Assembly (NCBI GenBank): GCA_014529385.2 | Contig: CM043953.1 | Span: forward strand, 88,153,842-88,217,841 | DNA from: Adiantum capillus-veneris | Lineage: Eukaryota > Streptophyta > Polypodiopsida > Polypodiales > Pteridaceae | Reading direction: 5' to 3' | Length of the DNA: 64,000 nucleotides | Part shown: piece by piece, positions 10,992 to 23,056 of the stretch | How the letters are laid out: each line of letters starts with the position of its first letter | Numbering within the stretch: position 1 is the stretch's first letter | Position numbers and translations under genes: made by a program | The notes under the pieces: model-generated | Told to the model about the DNA's origin: nothing | Databases searched by the model: none | The model's input: only the letters and a program-made list of their open reading frames with translations

Positions 10992-11232
10992 TTTGGCAGT
11001 GTTCTGTATCACTCAAGGAAAGAACCACAAGATTTTTTTGCTTGTTGCGGTCGCACATAACCCAAGTCCACTTGGGCGTGTCGATTCCTAATCCTGTTTT
11101 TGAAGAGTGACAGGAAACCCAAGAAAGAAGGGCTTGTCCAGCCTCCCCTTGTGCCTCTTTTCACTCATTGAGAGCGGACCGTGCACTTAGCGGCCGGCCA
11201 ATCAACGTGAGGTAGGAAAAAGCAACCTTGGT

Positions 11233-12978
11233 GTGAGCGCAAGGCCGCCAAGGGGTGCGCCCGCGGAAAAGAGCAGAACTCGGGTGAAGAGAAGATCCTT
11301 CTCTAACACAGATTGCAAGCGAAAGAAGAACCTCAAGAATCCAAGAACCTCAAGACCCTCACCCACAAGAACCCAAGTTCCTCGTGAACTTAAGAACCAA
11401 AGATCACAGTGTATGGTCCTCACCCGAAGCGGAATGGATACTTTGCATGGAGGTGATGGGCATGAAAGTAGTGAAGAAGAATTTCCTCACCATGGAGGTT
11501 TTCTTGACCCTCCCCCTTCGCCATCTACGCCAGGGATTGCACCAAATCCTAAGGAGGCTTTGGTCAAGACGATGATGGACATGATGGCACAACAACAAGA
11601 AGCAAAATCGCCTTGCGATGGCTCAACAACAAGAAGCAAATCGCGTTGCGATCGCCGTGCCTTGGATCGCGAAGCACGCTTGGCGGCCGAGGAACGAGAA
11701 GAAAGAAAAGCAGCAAGAAAAGCAAAAAAAAAGGCCAACCTGGAGCAAGCGCACTTGGCGGCCGAAAAGAAAAAGGAAGACTTGGATCGTGAACACAAAG
11801 ACAGAATGGAAGCCTTGGAGCGCAAGCGCGATGCACGCGAAGAAAGAAAAGCGGCCTTGGAGTCAGAGCGTGAGACCCAGAGAGAACAACGCATGAACGA
11901 CTTGGTCCTACATGTCCTCATGTCGAAGTCCGAGCCAGCCAAAGATGTTGGTAGTTCATCAAGTGGTGCAAGCCGAGATTCGGACTCCAACAACCCAGTC
12001 ACAGAGAAGATCACGTTTAGTAAGTATGATGGTAAGATGGATGCTACGATTATTCATCCTTGGTTGCATCATTTTAATGCTTATTTTGCGACAACTAAGA
12101 AGACGGGGAATAGCAAGGTTTTGACGGCAACCATGTACCTTGCTACTGATGCCATAAATTGGCACCACGCATGGCAAGAGGCACAGTTGGTCGTGCACCT
12201 AGAGGAAGCCGATGAAGGCGCGTCCCTTTCCTTCAATCGGGCCGACTTCCAAGACAAGCTCAAGGCGCGGTTCATGCGACCACAGTACCTAGCATATTTG
12301 AAGAACGATTGACGCGCTCTCAAGCAAAATGGTATACTAGTTATGTCTTTCTCTAATCGTGTTTTACAGCTCGACACCCAATTACGCAAATCGGATGATG
12401 AGCACAAGGAGACTTTCATTTTCCGGTTGGACGACTATATCAGGTTCCATGTCGAAGTCCTCGACCCAATCAATCTCAACAAGGCGGTAGCAATTGCTCT
12501 CGCACAGGAGATGAAGCACAACAAGGGAAAGCCCAAGGAAAACAAGACTTCCACAAGTACCTCTCAAACTTCGCAGAACCCTCAAAACGGTAAGAACGGT
12601 AAGCATGGTAAGAACGATAACTCTTCTAACCAATCTTCCAATAGTCTCTCACAAAAGAACTCTCCAAATGAACCTAAGGGTAAAGCTAACAAAATTGCTA
12701 AACCTAAGCTCACTCCATATGAAAAAGCAGGACAAGGAATTTTAGGAGGATACATCACGTCGGAAGAGGAAAGCATTTATTCTAAGGAAGGTCGTTGTTA
12801 TCACTGTCACATTAAGGGTCACATAAAAAGAACATGTCCTAAGCTTGACTATAATGAATCTAAAGAATCCACAAAAATCACTTCCTCTCTCAATGCAATA
12901 AATGACAACACGAGTGTGCCCCAAGTTTCTCATGACCCTCCCATTGATGAGTCTCTCATTAAATGTTATGGTATATGA
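11233..12978 (+). pseudogene. Gag of the non-autonomous element, one in-frame stop
   Basis: Frames 11233-12312 (359 codons) and 12343-12978 (211 codons) are in the same phase, separated by a TGA at 12310-12312. Residues 1-100 are basic and Pro-rich. Residues 130-235 form a charged coiled coil full of Arg, Lys, Glu and Ala. The Gag core follows (VTEKITFSKYDGKMDATIIH, WLHHFNAYF, DFQDKLKARF). After the stop come FSNRVLQLDTQL and a CCHC knuckle C-Y-H-C-H-I-K-G-H-I-K-R-T-C near 12796-12837. The true start may be a later Met (for example 11413). Confidence 0.8.
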
Positions 12979-13410
12979 CAGGGCAACATTTTGTCATATT
13001 GTTTGACCTAGGCAGTATGCATGACATGATTAGTCCCTCTTGTTGAGAGAGCCCGCCTAAAGGTTAGTCAGAAATCTCCTCTCGAGGTCTCTGGCTTCGC
13101 TCCTGGTATGGACTCTCTCATCACGACAGAGTGCCTTGATGTGTTGTTTTACAATTCAACAAGCTGCTTTCCCTAGAAGAATTTTAGTCTCCTCTCTCAG
13201 GATGTGATATGATTCTGAGCATTCGATCGTTTCGTGAGCATAACCCTCTCATTGATTGGGCGGAAAATACGTTCACATTCAATGCCAAAAGTGATTCTCC
13301 CATTGTCATTCGTGGAAAGAAAGTTGTTCATTCTTCATCTCTCATTTCTACTGTGCAGGCGAAGATTGCAAAGAACCAGGAGAAGGAGACTCTATCAGTC
13401 TTGTCTTCTC
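12979..13410 (+). pseudogene. Protease remnant of the non-autonomous element
   Basis: One frame past the Gag reads FVILFDLGSMHDMISPSLVE at about 12990-13049. This is the retropepsin active-site region with D-L-G in place of D-[ST]-G. Stops follow, then from 13209 MILSIRSFREHNPLIDWAEN, a degraded match to the typical D.ILG..WF..HNP.IDW end of gypsy proteases. No RT follows. Confidence 0.65.
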
Positions 13411-13973
13411 CAGAGCATGACACGCATGATTTGCATGATAATAAGCATGATGATTTGAATGATAATGATAAGCATGATGATTTCAATGACAATGATTTTC
13501 ATGATAATCACGATGTGATTTCTCACGAGCATGATGATTTGTATGATCAAGACGTGATTGTTTACAAGGATGATGGTTTAGTTGATGCTTTTTCTAGCGA
13601 AGCTAACCTTGTTGCAGATTCGATCAATCACGAAGAATCGATCTTGGCTTTCGAGTCGAGGTCCACAGCAACCCCACAGGCAGATTCGATCGATCACGAA
13701 GAACCGATCTTGGCTCTCGAGCCTAGGTCCAGCAAACCCTCACAGGAAGTATTATGTGTACGAATGATTTGTCAGCACGCATTGTACGAGTGTTTCATTC
13801 GTGATCGTTTCCTGTATTTTAGTCAGCGTCTTTATGCGATCCCCTTTCCTATGCATGACATATTGTACGTTGAGCACGATTCACTCATGGATGAGCACGG
13901 ATGTATGCCGATTTCTCATGAAGAGATGAAATGTTTGCATTCAAGGAAGTCACATTTAATGTCTCTTCCTTGA
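13411..13973 (+). pseudogene. His/Asp-rich linker and unknown C-terminal part
   Basis: This is the remainder of the 13209-13973 frame. 13413-13560 is built from GATGAT and CATGAT units coding a His-Asp-Asn-rich run. 13616-13741 holds two copies of an approximately 63-bp unit (DSI.HEE.ILA.E.RS). The last 65 residues (CQHALYECFIRDRFLYFSQR) match nothing I know. It may be the stub of the protease-RT spacer. Confidence 0.5.
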
Positions 13974-14490
13974 CATGACGCATTCGTAAAAAGAGCACAA
14001 GAAAGTATGAGCACCAAGCATGGGCATTTCCGTTGTGAATTGCCACAGTTGATTGATTTAGATCAGAAAGACAAGATTCGGTCTCATTGTTTGCGTGTGT
14101 GTTGTGAACGGTTTGGCACTCCGTCTATTTGTTCATCTACATTGCATGCACAGTCTTTGAGGCAGACGAGATTTTCTACACTCGCTTTACATGGAATGGG
14201 TATGTTCATGTTTTTGTGTTGGAAGTGGTTTCAGGAATTTTCAGCCTTGGAGATTCTTGAAGAAGGTGGACCTACGTCTATAGACAAAGTTGAAGCATTG
14301 AAGGCGCTGAGGAAGACTTTGTGTCACTTTCGACGCGGCCGAAAGAAGCAAGCGTTGCAGACCTTTATGAGTTTCCAGTATCGCATGACCCACGCCTCAT
14401 AGTGGGCCGGAGAAGAGTCCTTTCCAAGATTCCAGACGCTGTTGGCGATCTCCCTCGACGCCATATAGTTCGGTACCAGTACCTCACTTT
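13974..14490 (+). pseudogene. Unrecognised 3' interior frames of the non-autonomous element
   Basis: Frames at 14007-14402 and 14321-14596 are open, and the second runs into the LTR. The stretch HDPRLIVGRRRVLSKIPDAV is reminiscent of a post-integrase tail but is too short to assign. No RT, RNase H or integrase motif is present in any frame. Confidence 0.35.
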
Positions 14491-14503
14491 GAAAAGGAGG
14501 GGA
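14491..14503 (+). promoter_or_regulatory. Polypurine tract
   Basis: GAAAAGGAGGGGA lies directly before the 3' LTR start TGTCATG at 14504. Confidence 0.85.
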
Positions 14504-15669
14504 TGTCATGTGACACATCCAACCCTATGTGTCCGTGGACAAGCTACAGGCTACAGCATGACAAGGGTTCAGTTCAATCAAGTCAGTCTAGAATAGGAAG
14601 TGATCTGGCACTTTTGTGAGTTTGTTTGCAGACCGTGCATGTCCAGACACTTAGATTAGATGCATATTCTCTGGTTGCACACAGCATGATCATCAGCATT
14701 ACCATCAGATTCCATCAGGATCATTTTCCAGTGCATTAAACCTATTTTCCCTATTGTTGACATTTTTCACTTATTTATTAAGTGACTTCTGTTGGGAAAC
14801 TGGGTAGGGCAAAATGAGTAAGATAATATATAAGGAAACCAAGGCTAGCATTCCACAACAGAAGAGGCAGTAGGAGCATTGCTCAACAGGGAACTTCTCG
14901 CAAGAACCATCAAAGCCCAGCGTTTTGAAGGCCCCCACTTCAGAGTTTTCAAGCATCATAGCCAGCGTTTTCATCCCCTTGAAGACCTGGCGATTTCAGC
15001 CCACAGATCAGCGTTTTCATCTTCATGCTAGCGTCTTTGGACACAAGCAACCAGAGTTTTTCATGACCATCAATCCAGCGTTTTCAGCCAAGACTTGCAG
15101 CAGAATTCAGCCTTTGGACAGCACTCTGCAGCCCCATTAACCAGCCTTTTTCATAGCCAGCAACTCAGCGCTTTCAAGGCAAGAAGTCAGCGTTTTTGGA
15201 CAGCAGGAAAACAGCGTTTTTCCAGCCAGCCAAATCTGCATTTTCTCAGCAGCAAATCAGCAGTAGACACAGCGATTTCCAGCAGATAGGAACAGCCCGT
15301 AGATAGCAGATTCAGCCAGCCGTCATCTTCGCAGTGTTCGTCGTCGCCGTCGTCTCGTCATAGACTCGCAACTTGCATCAGCATCTTGTATCAGATTGTG
15401 CAATCAATAGTAGACCACTCTCGCCATAGAGAGTGGGGCCCTTGGAGGAGGGTTTGACAGCTTCCTGGTGTTGTATTCTTCTTTCTCTATCTCTCAGTCT
15501 CATGCACTTCATTCACAGTGTTTATCCACTTTGTTTGGGATCACTTGCACTCTCTCACTAAAGGAACGGAAGGCTCTCCCTTCCGTAAGTAAAAGGAACC
15601 CTTGATTGAGCACAATTCGGAGCACTCATCTTGAGCCAAGATCAACATTCACTTCCGCTACACCTAACA
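14504..15669 (+). repeat. 3' LTR with AGCGTTTTC repeats
   Basis: 1166 bp, matching 9842-10978. It differs by scattered substitutions and a roughly 17-bp insertion (CTACAGGCTACAGCATG-like at about 14545). It ends CACCTAACA at 15669. The frames at 14925-15289 are the repeat array read as protein. Confidence 0.92.
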
Positions 15670-15674
15670 TAGAA

Positions 15675-16318
15675 CCTCTGAACGACGCAAACCAGTGATT
15701 TGGGGAGCGTTTAGTTGTATTTAGAACCTCCAAGCGACGCAAGCTGTGGTCTGGGGAGTGTTTGGTCATATCAGTCCTCTTAAGAGCATGGCTCAGACCT
15801 TTTTAGGTTATTTGCGAGGGGAGTGAGGAGGTAGTCGTTGAATACCTTCAAACCTAAGACCGTTTGTCTAACAGGAGTGTTCAACTACAACGTTTGTTTT
15901 TATGTCCTGTAACATGCATCTGTAAGCATTTGAGTTCCATCGTGATGTGTCAACCACTAAACATTCCTAATTGGATAAGATTGCATGGGTATGTTACTTT
16001 AGTGCATCGAGACACCTCTTTAAAGATCAATGGGGTTTGGGTGTGATGGCTAATTTTGCTACACCATAATATCAAGAGCTCCGATATTGAGTGAGAACCT
16101 TGAATGACCCTCGCATATTTTTTATCTAACTTGAGGTGTTTTGCAAATATAATTGTGGACGTTTACTCTTCTATCAAGGGGGGGGGGGGGAGGGGTAGCA
16201 AACTACTGACGTGCAAAGACCGTGATCCTAACAACTTGCAAAACCTGGCCGAGGGGCCTAAACCCCAACAAAAGAAGGAGAAGCACAAAAGGTTTACCAA
16301 CTTATAGATCTCCATCGA
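15675..16318. other. Intergenic stretch, no gene seen
   Basis: There is a short direct repeat of about 52 bp near 15672 and 15722 (AGAACCTC..A.CGACGCAA), and a 13-base poly-G at 16178-16190. No coding or structural motif was recognised. Confidence 0.6.
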
Positions 16319-16323
16319 GTGGC

Positions 16324-17620
16324 TGTCACAAAACGGGAGCGTACACGAGCACTTAGAAATCTGAAAAATAAAATACTTTGCAAAGGTGAGAGAAGGGAGA
16401 AGATCGACACAGTATTGGGGACCAGAAGATGGGTTGGTCCCCCCCCCCCCCCTCAAAAGTATTCTTTATTCAGGGAGAATTCTTATACAAGCACGAGAAC
16501 CCGAGGAAACCCCTCCTTTCTGTAATCTTAGACCCGAAGGTCGTGCTTTCCGGTAAAGGGCTTGGGCACAAGGCCGTTCCTTCCCGTGAGGGACTTAGGC
16601 GCGAAGCCGTACTTTCCTGTAAGGGACTTAGGCGTGAAGCCGTACTTCCCGTGAAGGGCTTTCCCGTAAGACGGGAGATTCTTGCAAAACAAACCACACA
16701 AAGCAATAATTCTCAATGCATATCAACACCTTATACCTGTTGCTCCTTGCTCGGAAAAGCGACCTCCGTACTCCGTCGACACACGAACTCTTGCGAAATC
16801 CGTCGCCGGCACTTGCTACCAGATTCTCCAGCGCTTGCACTTCTGGCTTGTTGCGATGTGTCCAAAACTGAACGCTAGGCTTCTCTTTATACTCCCTTGC
16901 TTTTGGCTATTCTTGCTGCACAAAGCAAAAGCAATAGCTTTCGCTAGAGAGAGGAGAGAGAGAGAGAGAGAACGCTGCTGTCCGTACAGCCTTGCGTAAG
17001 CTTTTTGCGTAGAGTTTTTAACGTAGGACTTTTTTTTTTTTGAAGAGCACTGCTTTATTTTATTATAAAAGGGCCGGTCACTTAAAAGTGACCGGCCACT
17101 TTATAAAATAAAGTGTGAACCTACTTCAACTTTAAAAACTCACTCAATTAGTGAAAACAATGCTACATGAACACATTCCAGGCGTCCCCGGGTGTAGAAC
17201 ACGGCACAGATGCAATGCAAACACAGACTCCTCGCAGGAAAACATCTGCCCTCCCGCGAATGTTCCTGCTTTTCGTAAAAAGCTTCATTGAAGCCATCTT
17301 TATTCTTGTGCTTGCGTTCTTACGCGTATTTTCTTACTCAGTTCGGATTTCCTCCTTAGCCTACGGAATGCCCCCTTACTGATGCACCCGTCACCCATCA
17401 TGTGACGCATCAAGGGCACTCGTACCCGACCCTTTCCACCGAACTTACGGAAACTCCTTCGCGATGTTTACCGTCACCCATCAAATGACACATCAGAGTT
17501 GTCCGTTCTTGATGGCACTTCTTATAGCTACAATCTTTTAACAGTTCTTAGTGTACACAATAAAATATCCTAAAAAAGAAATTAATCATTAAAAGAAAAA
17601 GAATAGTTCAATTAGCAACA
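16324..17620 (-). repeat. 3' LTR of the chromovirus
   Basis: 1297 bp, plus-strand ends TGTCACAAAACGGG and TTAGCAACA. It contains a 14-base poly-C (16439-16452), a short (GA)n (about 16947-16971) and a hairpin at 17050-17114. Other plus-strand frames here are repeated in the 5' LTR and are not genes. Confidence 0.95.
17050..17114. repeat. Inverted repeat in the LTR overlapping a minus-strand TATA box
   Basis: The core arms GGCCGGTCACTT and AAGTGACCGGCC pair perfectly around a two-base loop. The pairing extends imperfectly into TTTATTTTAT and TATAAAATAAAG flanks. The minus strand of the right flank reads TTTTATAAAG, a TATA-like element. The 5' LTR copy (about 23137-23190) has a shortened left arm and base changes. 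Confidence 0.8.
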
Positions 17621-17632
17621 TCCCTCTGGCTT
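17621..17632 (-). promoter_or_regulatory. Polypurine tract of the chromovirus
   Basis: The minus strand reads AAGCCAGAGGGA, then the LTR start TGTTGCTAATTG. Confidence 0.75.
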
Positions 17633-20600
17633 CTAAACAGTTGACCTCAACTGTAGTGCTTGGACATATACCTCCAGTATCTCGGGATAAGCTGCTAATT
17701 CCTCCTGCGTCATCCACTGAGCATCTAGATTCGAATAGTTCTTAAACTTCACCAAATACTTCCGTGTTATTTTTCCGGACTTGAGGGGCCGCTCCTGATG
17801 ACTTACTATTTGCTCCGGTTGGAGTATTTCTTCTGTTTCCTCAACCTCAGGAGGTTCCTCAGCACTAGGCTGACTCGGAGGCGGTCCCACATATGGCCGG
17901 AGTAAACTGACAGGGAAAGCATTATGGATCCTCCAATTAGGCGGTAGCTCTAATCGGAAGGTGACATCATTCACTTGCTCAGTGATCTTAAACGGCCCAT
18001 AATAACGGGTAGAAAGTTTTACCACCTTCCCCTTATGAGACGCTTGTTTCTTAAGTCTTGCCTTCTCAAACTTGAGTAAGACTAACTATCCGACTGTTAA
18101 GTCTAGATTCCTCCTGTGCTTGTCTCCAGCTTTCTTATGCTTTTCCTGAGAGCGTAGAATAGCTCTCCTAACTTGCCCGTAGGCTGTGTCCAAATCCCGG
18201 ACAAATTCATCTGCTGCAAAGATCTTATCCTTGGTTAAAAGGATCGATGGAAGCAAAGGCTTACCATAGAGAATCTCAAAAGGTACTTTCCCCGTCGATG
18301 AGTGTATGGTATTGTTATACGCATACTCGACAAGAGGCAAATATTTCTCCCAGTCAGATTGCCGGTCTGACACATAAGCTTTTAACATATCCAATACTGT
18401 GGAATTGGCTATCTCACTTTGCCCGTCCGTTTGAGGATGGTAGGCAAATGAAAAATTCAACTTCGTACCAAGATTATCCATCAAGGCACGCCAAAAATTT
18501 ACTGTCATGCGAGGATCTCGATCACTCACCATAGACTTAGGCATTCCATGATGCTTAAAGATCTGTGGCAGGAAGACCCTAGCCATATGATCTGCTTTGA
18601 TCGTTTTCTTGACTGGTATAAAGTGTGCTTGCTTGCTAAACCTGTCCACAATGGTCCAGATCGCGTCATTTCCAGTCTGAGTTCTAGGGAGGTCCATGAT
18701 GAAGTCCATGGCAATACTTTCCCAAGGTTCATTAGGCACAAGCAAAGGTTGTAGCAACCCAGGCGTCTTATGCCGATCATACTTCACTTTTTGGCAAACC
18801 AAGCATTCCCTGACATACTTATCAATGTCTGCTTTAAGGCTAGACCAAAAGAAATATCTTTCCATTGCTAAGGTCGTAGGGAGAATACCCCGATGACCCG
18901 CATAAGGCGAAGCGTGTGCTTCATCCATGATCTTCTTTCTTAATGGTTCCACCACACATATGGCCTGATGGTGGTAGAGATAACCGTCCCGAATGGAATA
19001 GGGAAACTCATTCTCTCCACGATGTAGCTTTCCCCAAACGGTGGAGAAGTCTGGATCATTCGGATACAAATCCGGTAGTGCTTCTAATTGTTGGTGATAC
19101 ACCAAAGTGATAGCGTTCACCCTTGGGTGCCTAGACACTGCGCCCGCGACCACATTCTTACTCCCAGCCGCGTGAAGGATCTGGAAGTGAAACATAGACA
19201 AAAAGTTTGCCCATCTCATCTGCTTCTCAGATAGTTTCCTTTGCGTAAGAAAATACCGCAAACTCTGGTGATCAATCTTGATCACAAAATCCGCTCCTAG
19301 AAGATAGTGCTTCCAATTGGATAAGGCGTGAATCACAGCCGTGAGTTCCTTTTCGTAGATTGATGCATGCAACTCTGCATCCTTAAGCCGTCTGCTTTCG
19401 TAGGCCACTGCATGGCCTTCTTGGTTTAACACTGCTCCGATGCAATCGCCTGAAGCATCGCAGTGAACCTCAAATGGTTTTCTTAAGTCAGGCACTATCA
19501 AAATAGGTCCATGGCTTAGCAAGTACTTGAGCCGATCAAAAGCTCCTTGTTGTCTCGATCCCCATCTGAAAGGAATCTTCTTCTTTGTCAAGTCACGAAG
19601 TGGTCCTGCTACATGAGCAAATCCTCGGACAAACCTTTGATAATACGAACATAATCCCAAGAAGCTACGTACATCATGTACCGTAGTGGGAATAGGCCAA
19701 TCTTCTACCACTCGGATCTTGGCAGGATCCATACTCACTTGATTGTGAGAGACTATATGGCCGAGATAGTGTATCTCTCAGAGAAAGAACTCGCTCTTCT
19801 TTGCATTCACATGCAACTCATGCTTTTGCAATTCTTGAAACACTAAGTCCAAGTGCTTCCGATGTTCCTCTTCTGACTTAGAGAAGATGAGTATGTCGTC
19901 AAAGAATACTCCCGTAAAAGCTCGATACGGGCTGAAAATGCGGTCCATCATGCAATTGAACGTCGCAGGAGCATTGGTCAAGCCGAAAGGCATTACCAAA
20001 AATTCATATAGTCCAAAGGTTGTGCAGAAAGCAGTCCTATGGACATCCTCAGGGACGATCCGTATCTGATGATACCCACTCTTTAAGTCTATGAGACTAA
20101 AGACACTTGCACCCTGCAACTTATAAAGTATATCATCAATCCGAGGGATCGGAAAGCGATTCTTGACCGTGATCTTGTTTAAAGACCTATAGTCTATGCA
20201 CATTCGAAACGTGCCATCTTTCTTCTGCACCAGCAGAACTGGAGAGCAGTAGGGTGAAGCACTTGGCCGTACTAACCCTTTCTCTAGAAGCTCGTTGACT
20301 TGCTTCAAAATTTCCTCTTGTTGAGCAAGACTCACCCGATAAGGGGGTTGATTGGGAGGCGAGCTACCCGGTATGAGATCTATGCGGTGATCTTCCGGAC
20401 GTACCGGAGGTAGTTCATCAGGGAGTGTTTCCGTGAAACAATCTTTGTACTTTTCAATAAATTGAAAACGTTTAATGTCCAGACTAGAGAGTGAATCCCC
20501 ACTAGTTTTATCCTTCTCACGTGCAAAAATCAAGTAAGCAGAAACACACTTCTTCATTTCTTTCTTAATGGAGATATGACTTACAATTGGGAACTGCCAA

Positions 20601-20665
20601 TCTCCTGCATCGACATGAATCTTTATTTTCTTACCCCCATTATCAAAAGTGAGGGTCTTTTCCAC
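17633..20665 (-). pseudogene. Chromovirus Pol: RT, RNase H, integrase, chromodomain (two in-frame stops)
   Basis: Minus frames 19778-20665, 18086-19738 and 17633-18025 are in one phase, separated by a TGA (19778-19780) and a TAG (18083-18085). RT: RMCIDYRSLNKITVKNRFPI, SGYHQIRIVPE, active site FFDDILIFSKS. RNase H: VHCDASGDCIGAVL, YEKELTAV, KIDHQSLRYF. Integrase: zinc-binding HASPYAGHRG...CLVCQ and a complete D, D, E set (MDF, SDRD, DGQSE). The last frame holds [20 protein letters not shown], then a chromodomain ([34 protein letters not shown]), which targets integration in chromoviruses. It could have been active before the two point mutations. Confidence 0.92.
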
Positions 20666-20717
20666 ATAATCGGGAATAGGTGTTATGTGGAAGTGTCATG
20701 GCATACCCAAGATGATA

Positions 20718-20957
20718 TCACATCCCTCGATGGGTGCCATCAAAAATGATTCGCAGTCCTTGTACTCGCCAATCCGAAGATTGAGCTGTCCTTGCACGGG
20801 AGGTTGCATTGGTTGTCAACCCCTCGAATGCCGATCCGGATGTAACCGGTGTGCCAAGCTGAGCCGGTGTGAGGCACAAACGTTCCGCAGTATCCAGGGA
20901 GATGAAGTTATCCGTGGATCCTGGATCATAAAGAATCAGTACTCGCTGGTTGTTCAA
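20718..20957 (-). pseudogene. Chromovirus protease
   Basis: The 79-codon minus frame carries LILYDPGSTDNFISLDTAER, a retropepsin active site with D-P-G-S rather than D-[ST]-G-A. It lies in a different phase from RT, so a frameshift separates the two between about 20720 and 20660. It matures the Gag-Pol polyprotein. Confidence 0.75.
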
Positions 20958-21059
20958 AGACCCCTAGCCCTTCAGAAGTTGACGCTTCCCTTTCTCCATT
21001 TCTGTGTTTCCCTGAACATCTGGAATTGAGTTCGAGCCTGGTGGTGCGGGTTCCTTCCT

Positions 21060-22321
21060 TGCTTTCTCTTGCCTCGTAGAGGCTTGTTCTTGCCGTTGCT
21101 GCTTTAGCGGGCAATCCGGTTTCATATGTCCTTTCTCGCCACACTAGAAGAATCTTCCTTCCTCTCTGAAAGTTTGAAGTTGAGTAGGAGAAAGATACTT
21201 AGTTCACTTGCCATTGCCCTCTGGCTTCTTAGAATGATCATAGTCCCTAGATGGAGGACGTTTTCTTCCTTGGCCCCCTTGGTCATCGTAGACCCCTCTT
21301 TGTCTTGCACGGTAAGTGCTATGCTCCATTTTTCTGGGCGTCCCAGTTGAGTGCAAATCCTCAGCAATGATTGCCGACTCCATCATCCTCTGAAGGGTGT
21401 CATGTGGATACACTTTCATACTCTTTCGAAGCTGCGGTTGAAGACCCGCTTCGAACTTTCGTTTCTTTTCCTCGTCGGCAATCTTCATGAAGGGAGTGAC
21501 CTTCAGAAGAACCGACCAATACTTGTCCACATAAGTCGTTACTCTTTCATGTTCCTTCTCGGCAAGCCAGTCCCATTCCTTCCGTATGTCCTGCTCGAAG
21601 TCAGGTGGAAGAAATTGTTCATAAAATTCAGATTTCAAGCTCTCCCAAGTTCAGGCCTGAGAACCTTCCAGAATCTTGGCTAACCACCAATTACTGGCCG
21701 TTTCCTTGAGGTGCATCCCCACATGGCATAATTTGGATCTTTCTGTGAAGTGCCCATTGGTAAAGGCGACTTCAAACTGTCTGATGAAGGACAGTGCTTT
21801 GGAGATGTCTCTCCGTCCGTTGTAGGTTTCGAACTTGATGTCCTTGTCGCCCGATATGAAGACTCTCATGCGATGTTGAGACTTGCGACCATGCTTCTTG
21901 AATCGAGGCTTATCTTTAGGTTGATGTAGGGTAGTAGACTAGTAGTAGTAGCGGCTTCCTTCTTCTGATGAGATGATCGAGAAGTAGAAGTATAATCAGG
22001 AGAATAGGATGGAGATGAGATAGAGATGTCCTTACTCTCATCTAGCAAAGAGAGCGCTTTTTCTTGGCCTTTCCTTGGAGTAGGCCGTTCGTTCCGATCC
22101 GAAGATCCTTTGTGCATCTCAGCACGTTCTTCTTCTCTTTCCTCCTGTGGTCTCACGCCAACAGTGTGGTCTGGATGCCTGGCTGCATCAGTTCCATTCG
22201 TTTTCTTCATTCCGCCCAAGAGCTTTTGGACATCTGGCAATAGTAAGATTTGTTGCAAATCCGCAAGCTGAGCTTGCACTTGTTGAAGCTCCTCTTCAAC
22301 GCTTCTCCCTTGGCCCGACAT
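21060..22321 (-). pseudogene. Chromovirus Gag
   Basis: The start Met at 22321 (MSGQGRSVEEELQQVQAQLA) begins a 151-codon frame with a short coiled coil and a charged linker. A shift near 21868 leads to the core (IKFETYNGRRDISKALSFIR, HFTERSKLCHVGMHLKETAS, NWW). A stop near 21650 precedes the second half (21204-21638: FYEQFLPPDFEQDIRKEWDW, YVDKYWSVL). The knuckle at about 21105-21148 reads F-F-stop-CGEKGHMKPDC, so its first Cys and an adjacent codon are lost. Gag is therefore broken in at least three places. Confidence 0.82.
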
Positions 22322-22374
22322 GGTTCTTCCCGTTCTTCCCGGAATCGTCCTTCTTTGCAGAGAAAGAGAGGAGT

Positions 22375-22390
22375 CCGAGCGCTGATACCA
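22375..22390 (-). promoter_or_regulatory. Primer binding site of the chromovirus
   Basis: The minus strand reads TGGTATCAGCGCTCGG next to the LTR end. It fits a Met-tRNA primer site for the first ten bases. Confidence 0.85.
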
Positions 22391-22391
22391 C

Positions 22392-23015
22392 TGTCACAAA
22401 ACGGGAGCGTACACGAGCACTTAGAAATCTGAAAAATAAAATACTTTGCAAAGGTGAGAGAAGGGAGAAGATCGACACAGTATTGGGGACCAGAAGATGG
22501 GCTGGTCCCCCCCCCCCATCAAAAGTATTCTTTATTCAGGGAGAATTCTTATACAAGCACGAGAACCCGAGGAAACCCCTCCGTTCTGTAATCTTAGACC
22601 CGAAGGTCGTGCTTTCTCGTAAAGAGCTTGGGCACAAGACCGTTCCTTCCCGTGAGGGACTTAGAGGCGAAGCCGTACTTTCCCGTAAGGGACTTAGGCG
22701 TGAAGCCGTACTTCCCGTGAAGGGCTTTCCCGTAAGACGGGAGATTCCTGCAAAACAAACCACACAAAGCAATAATTCTCAATGCGTATCAACACCTTAT
22801 ACCTGTCGCTCCTTGCTCGGAATAGCGACCTCCGTACTTCGTCGGCACACGAACTCTCGCGAAATCCGTCGCCGGCACTTGCTAACAGATTCTCCAACGC
22901 TTGCACTTCTGGCTTGTTGCGATGTGCCCAAAACTGAACGCTAGGCTTCTCTTTACACTCCCTTGCTTTTGGCTATTCTTGCTACACAAAGCAAAAGCAG
23001 TAGCTTTCGCTAGAG

Positions 23016-23056
<41 letters not shown>

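Larger units (their letters stand above)
9837..15674 (+). mobile_element. Complete non-autonomous LTR retrotransposon (no RT or integrase)
   Basis: LTRs at 9842-10978 and 14504-15669 are flanked by the 5-bp target duplication TAGAA (9837-9841 and 15670-15674). A Met-tRNA primer site follows the left LTR and a polypurine tract precedes the right one. Inside are a coiled-coil Gag with a CCHC knuckle and a degraded protease. There is no recognisable RT, RNase H or integrase in the 3.5-kb interior, so movement would have needed pol from a relative. Gag is interrupted by one in-frame stop. Confidence 0.9.

Noticed and set aside
11487-12014. 175-codon minus frame opposite gag
   Set aside because: It is the complement of the coiled-coil Gag; its Ser/Leu-rich composition is a shadow of Lys/Glu codons.
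16429-16878. 149-codon plus frame in the chromovirus LTR (also 22147-22944)
   Set aside because: It lies inside the LTRs on the strand opposite to gag-pol, with a repeated EAV-GLR pattern from a short internal repeat; no family is recognised.
21105-21148. Intact zinc knuckle in the chromovirus Gag
   Set aside because: The first Cys codon reads Phe and an adjacent codon is a stop, so the knuckle is broken.
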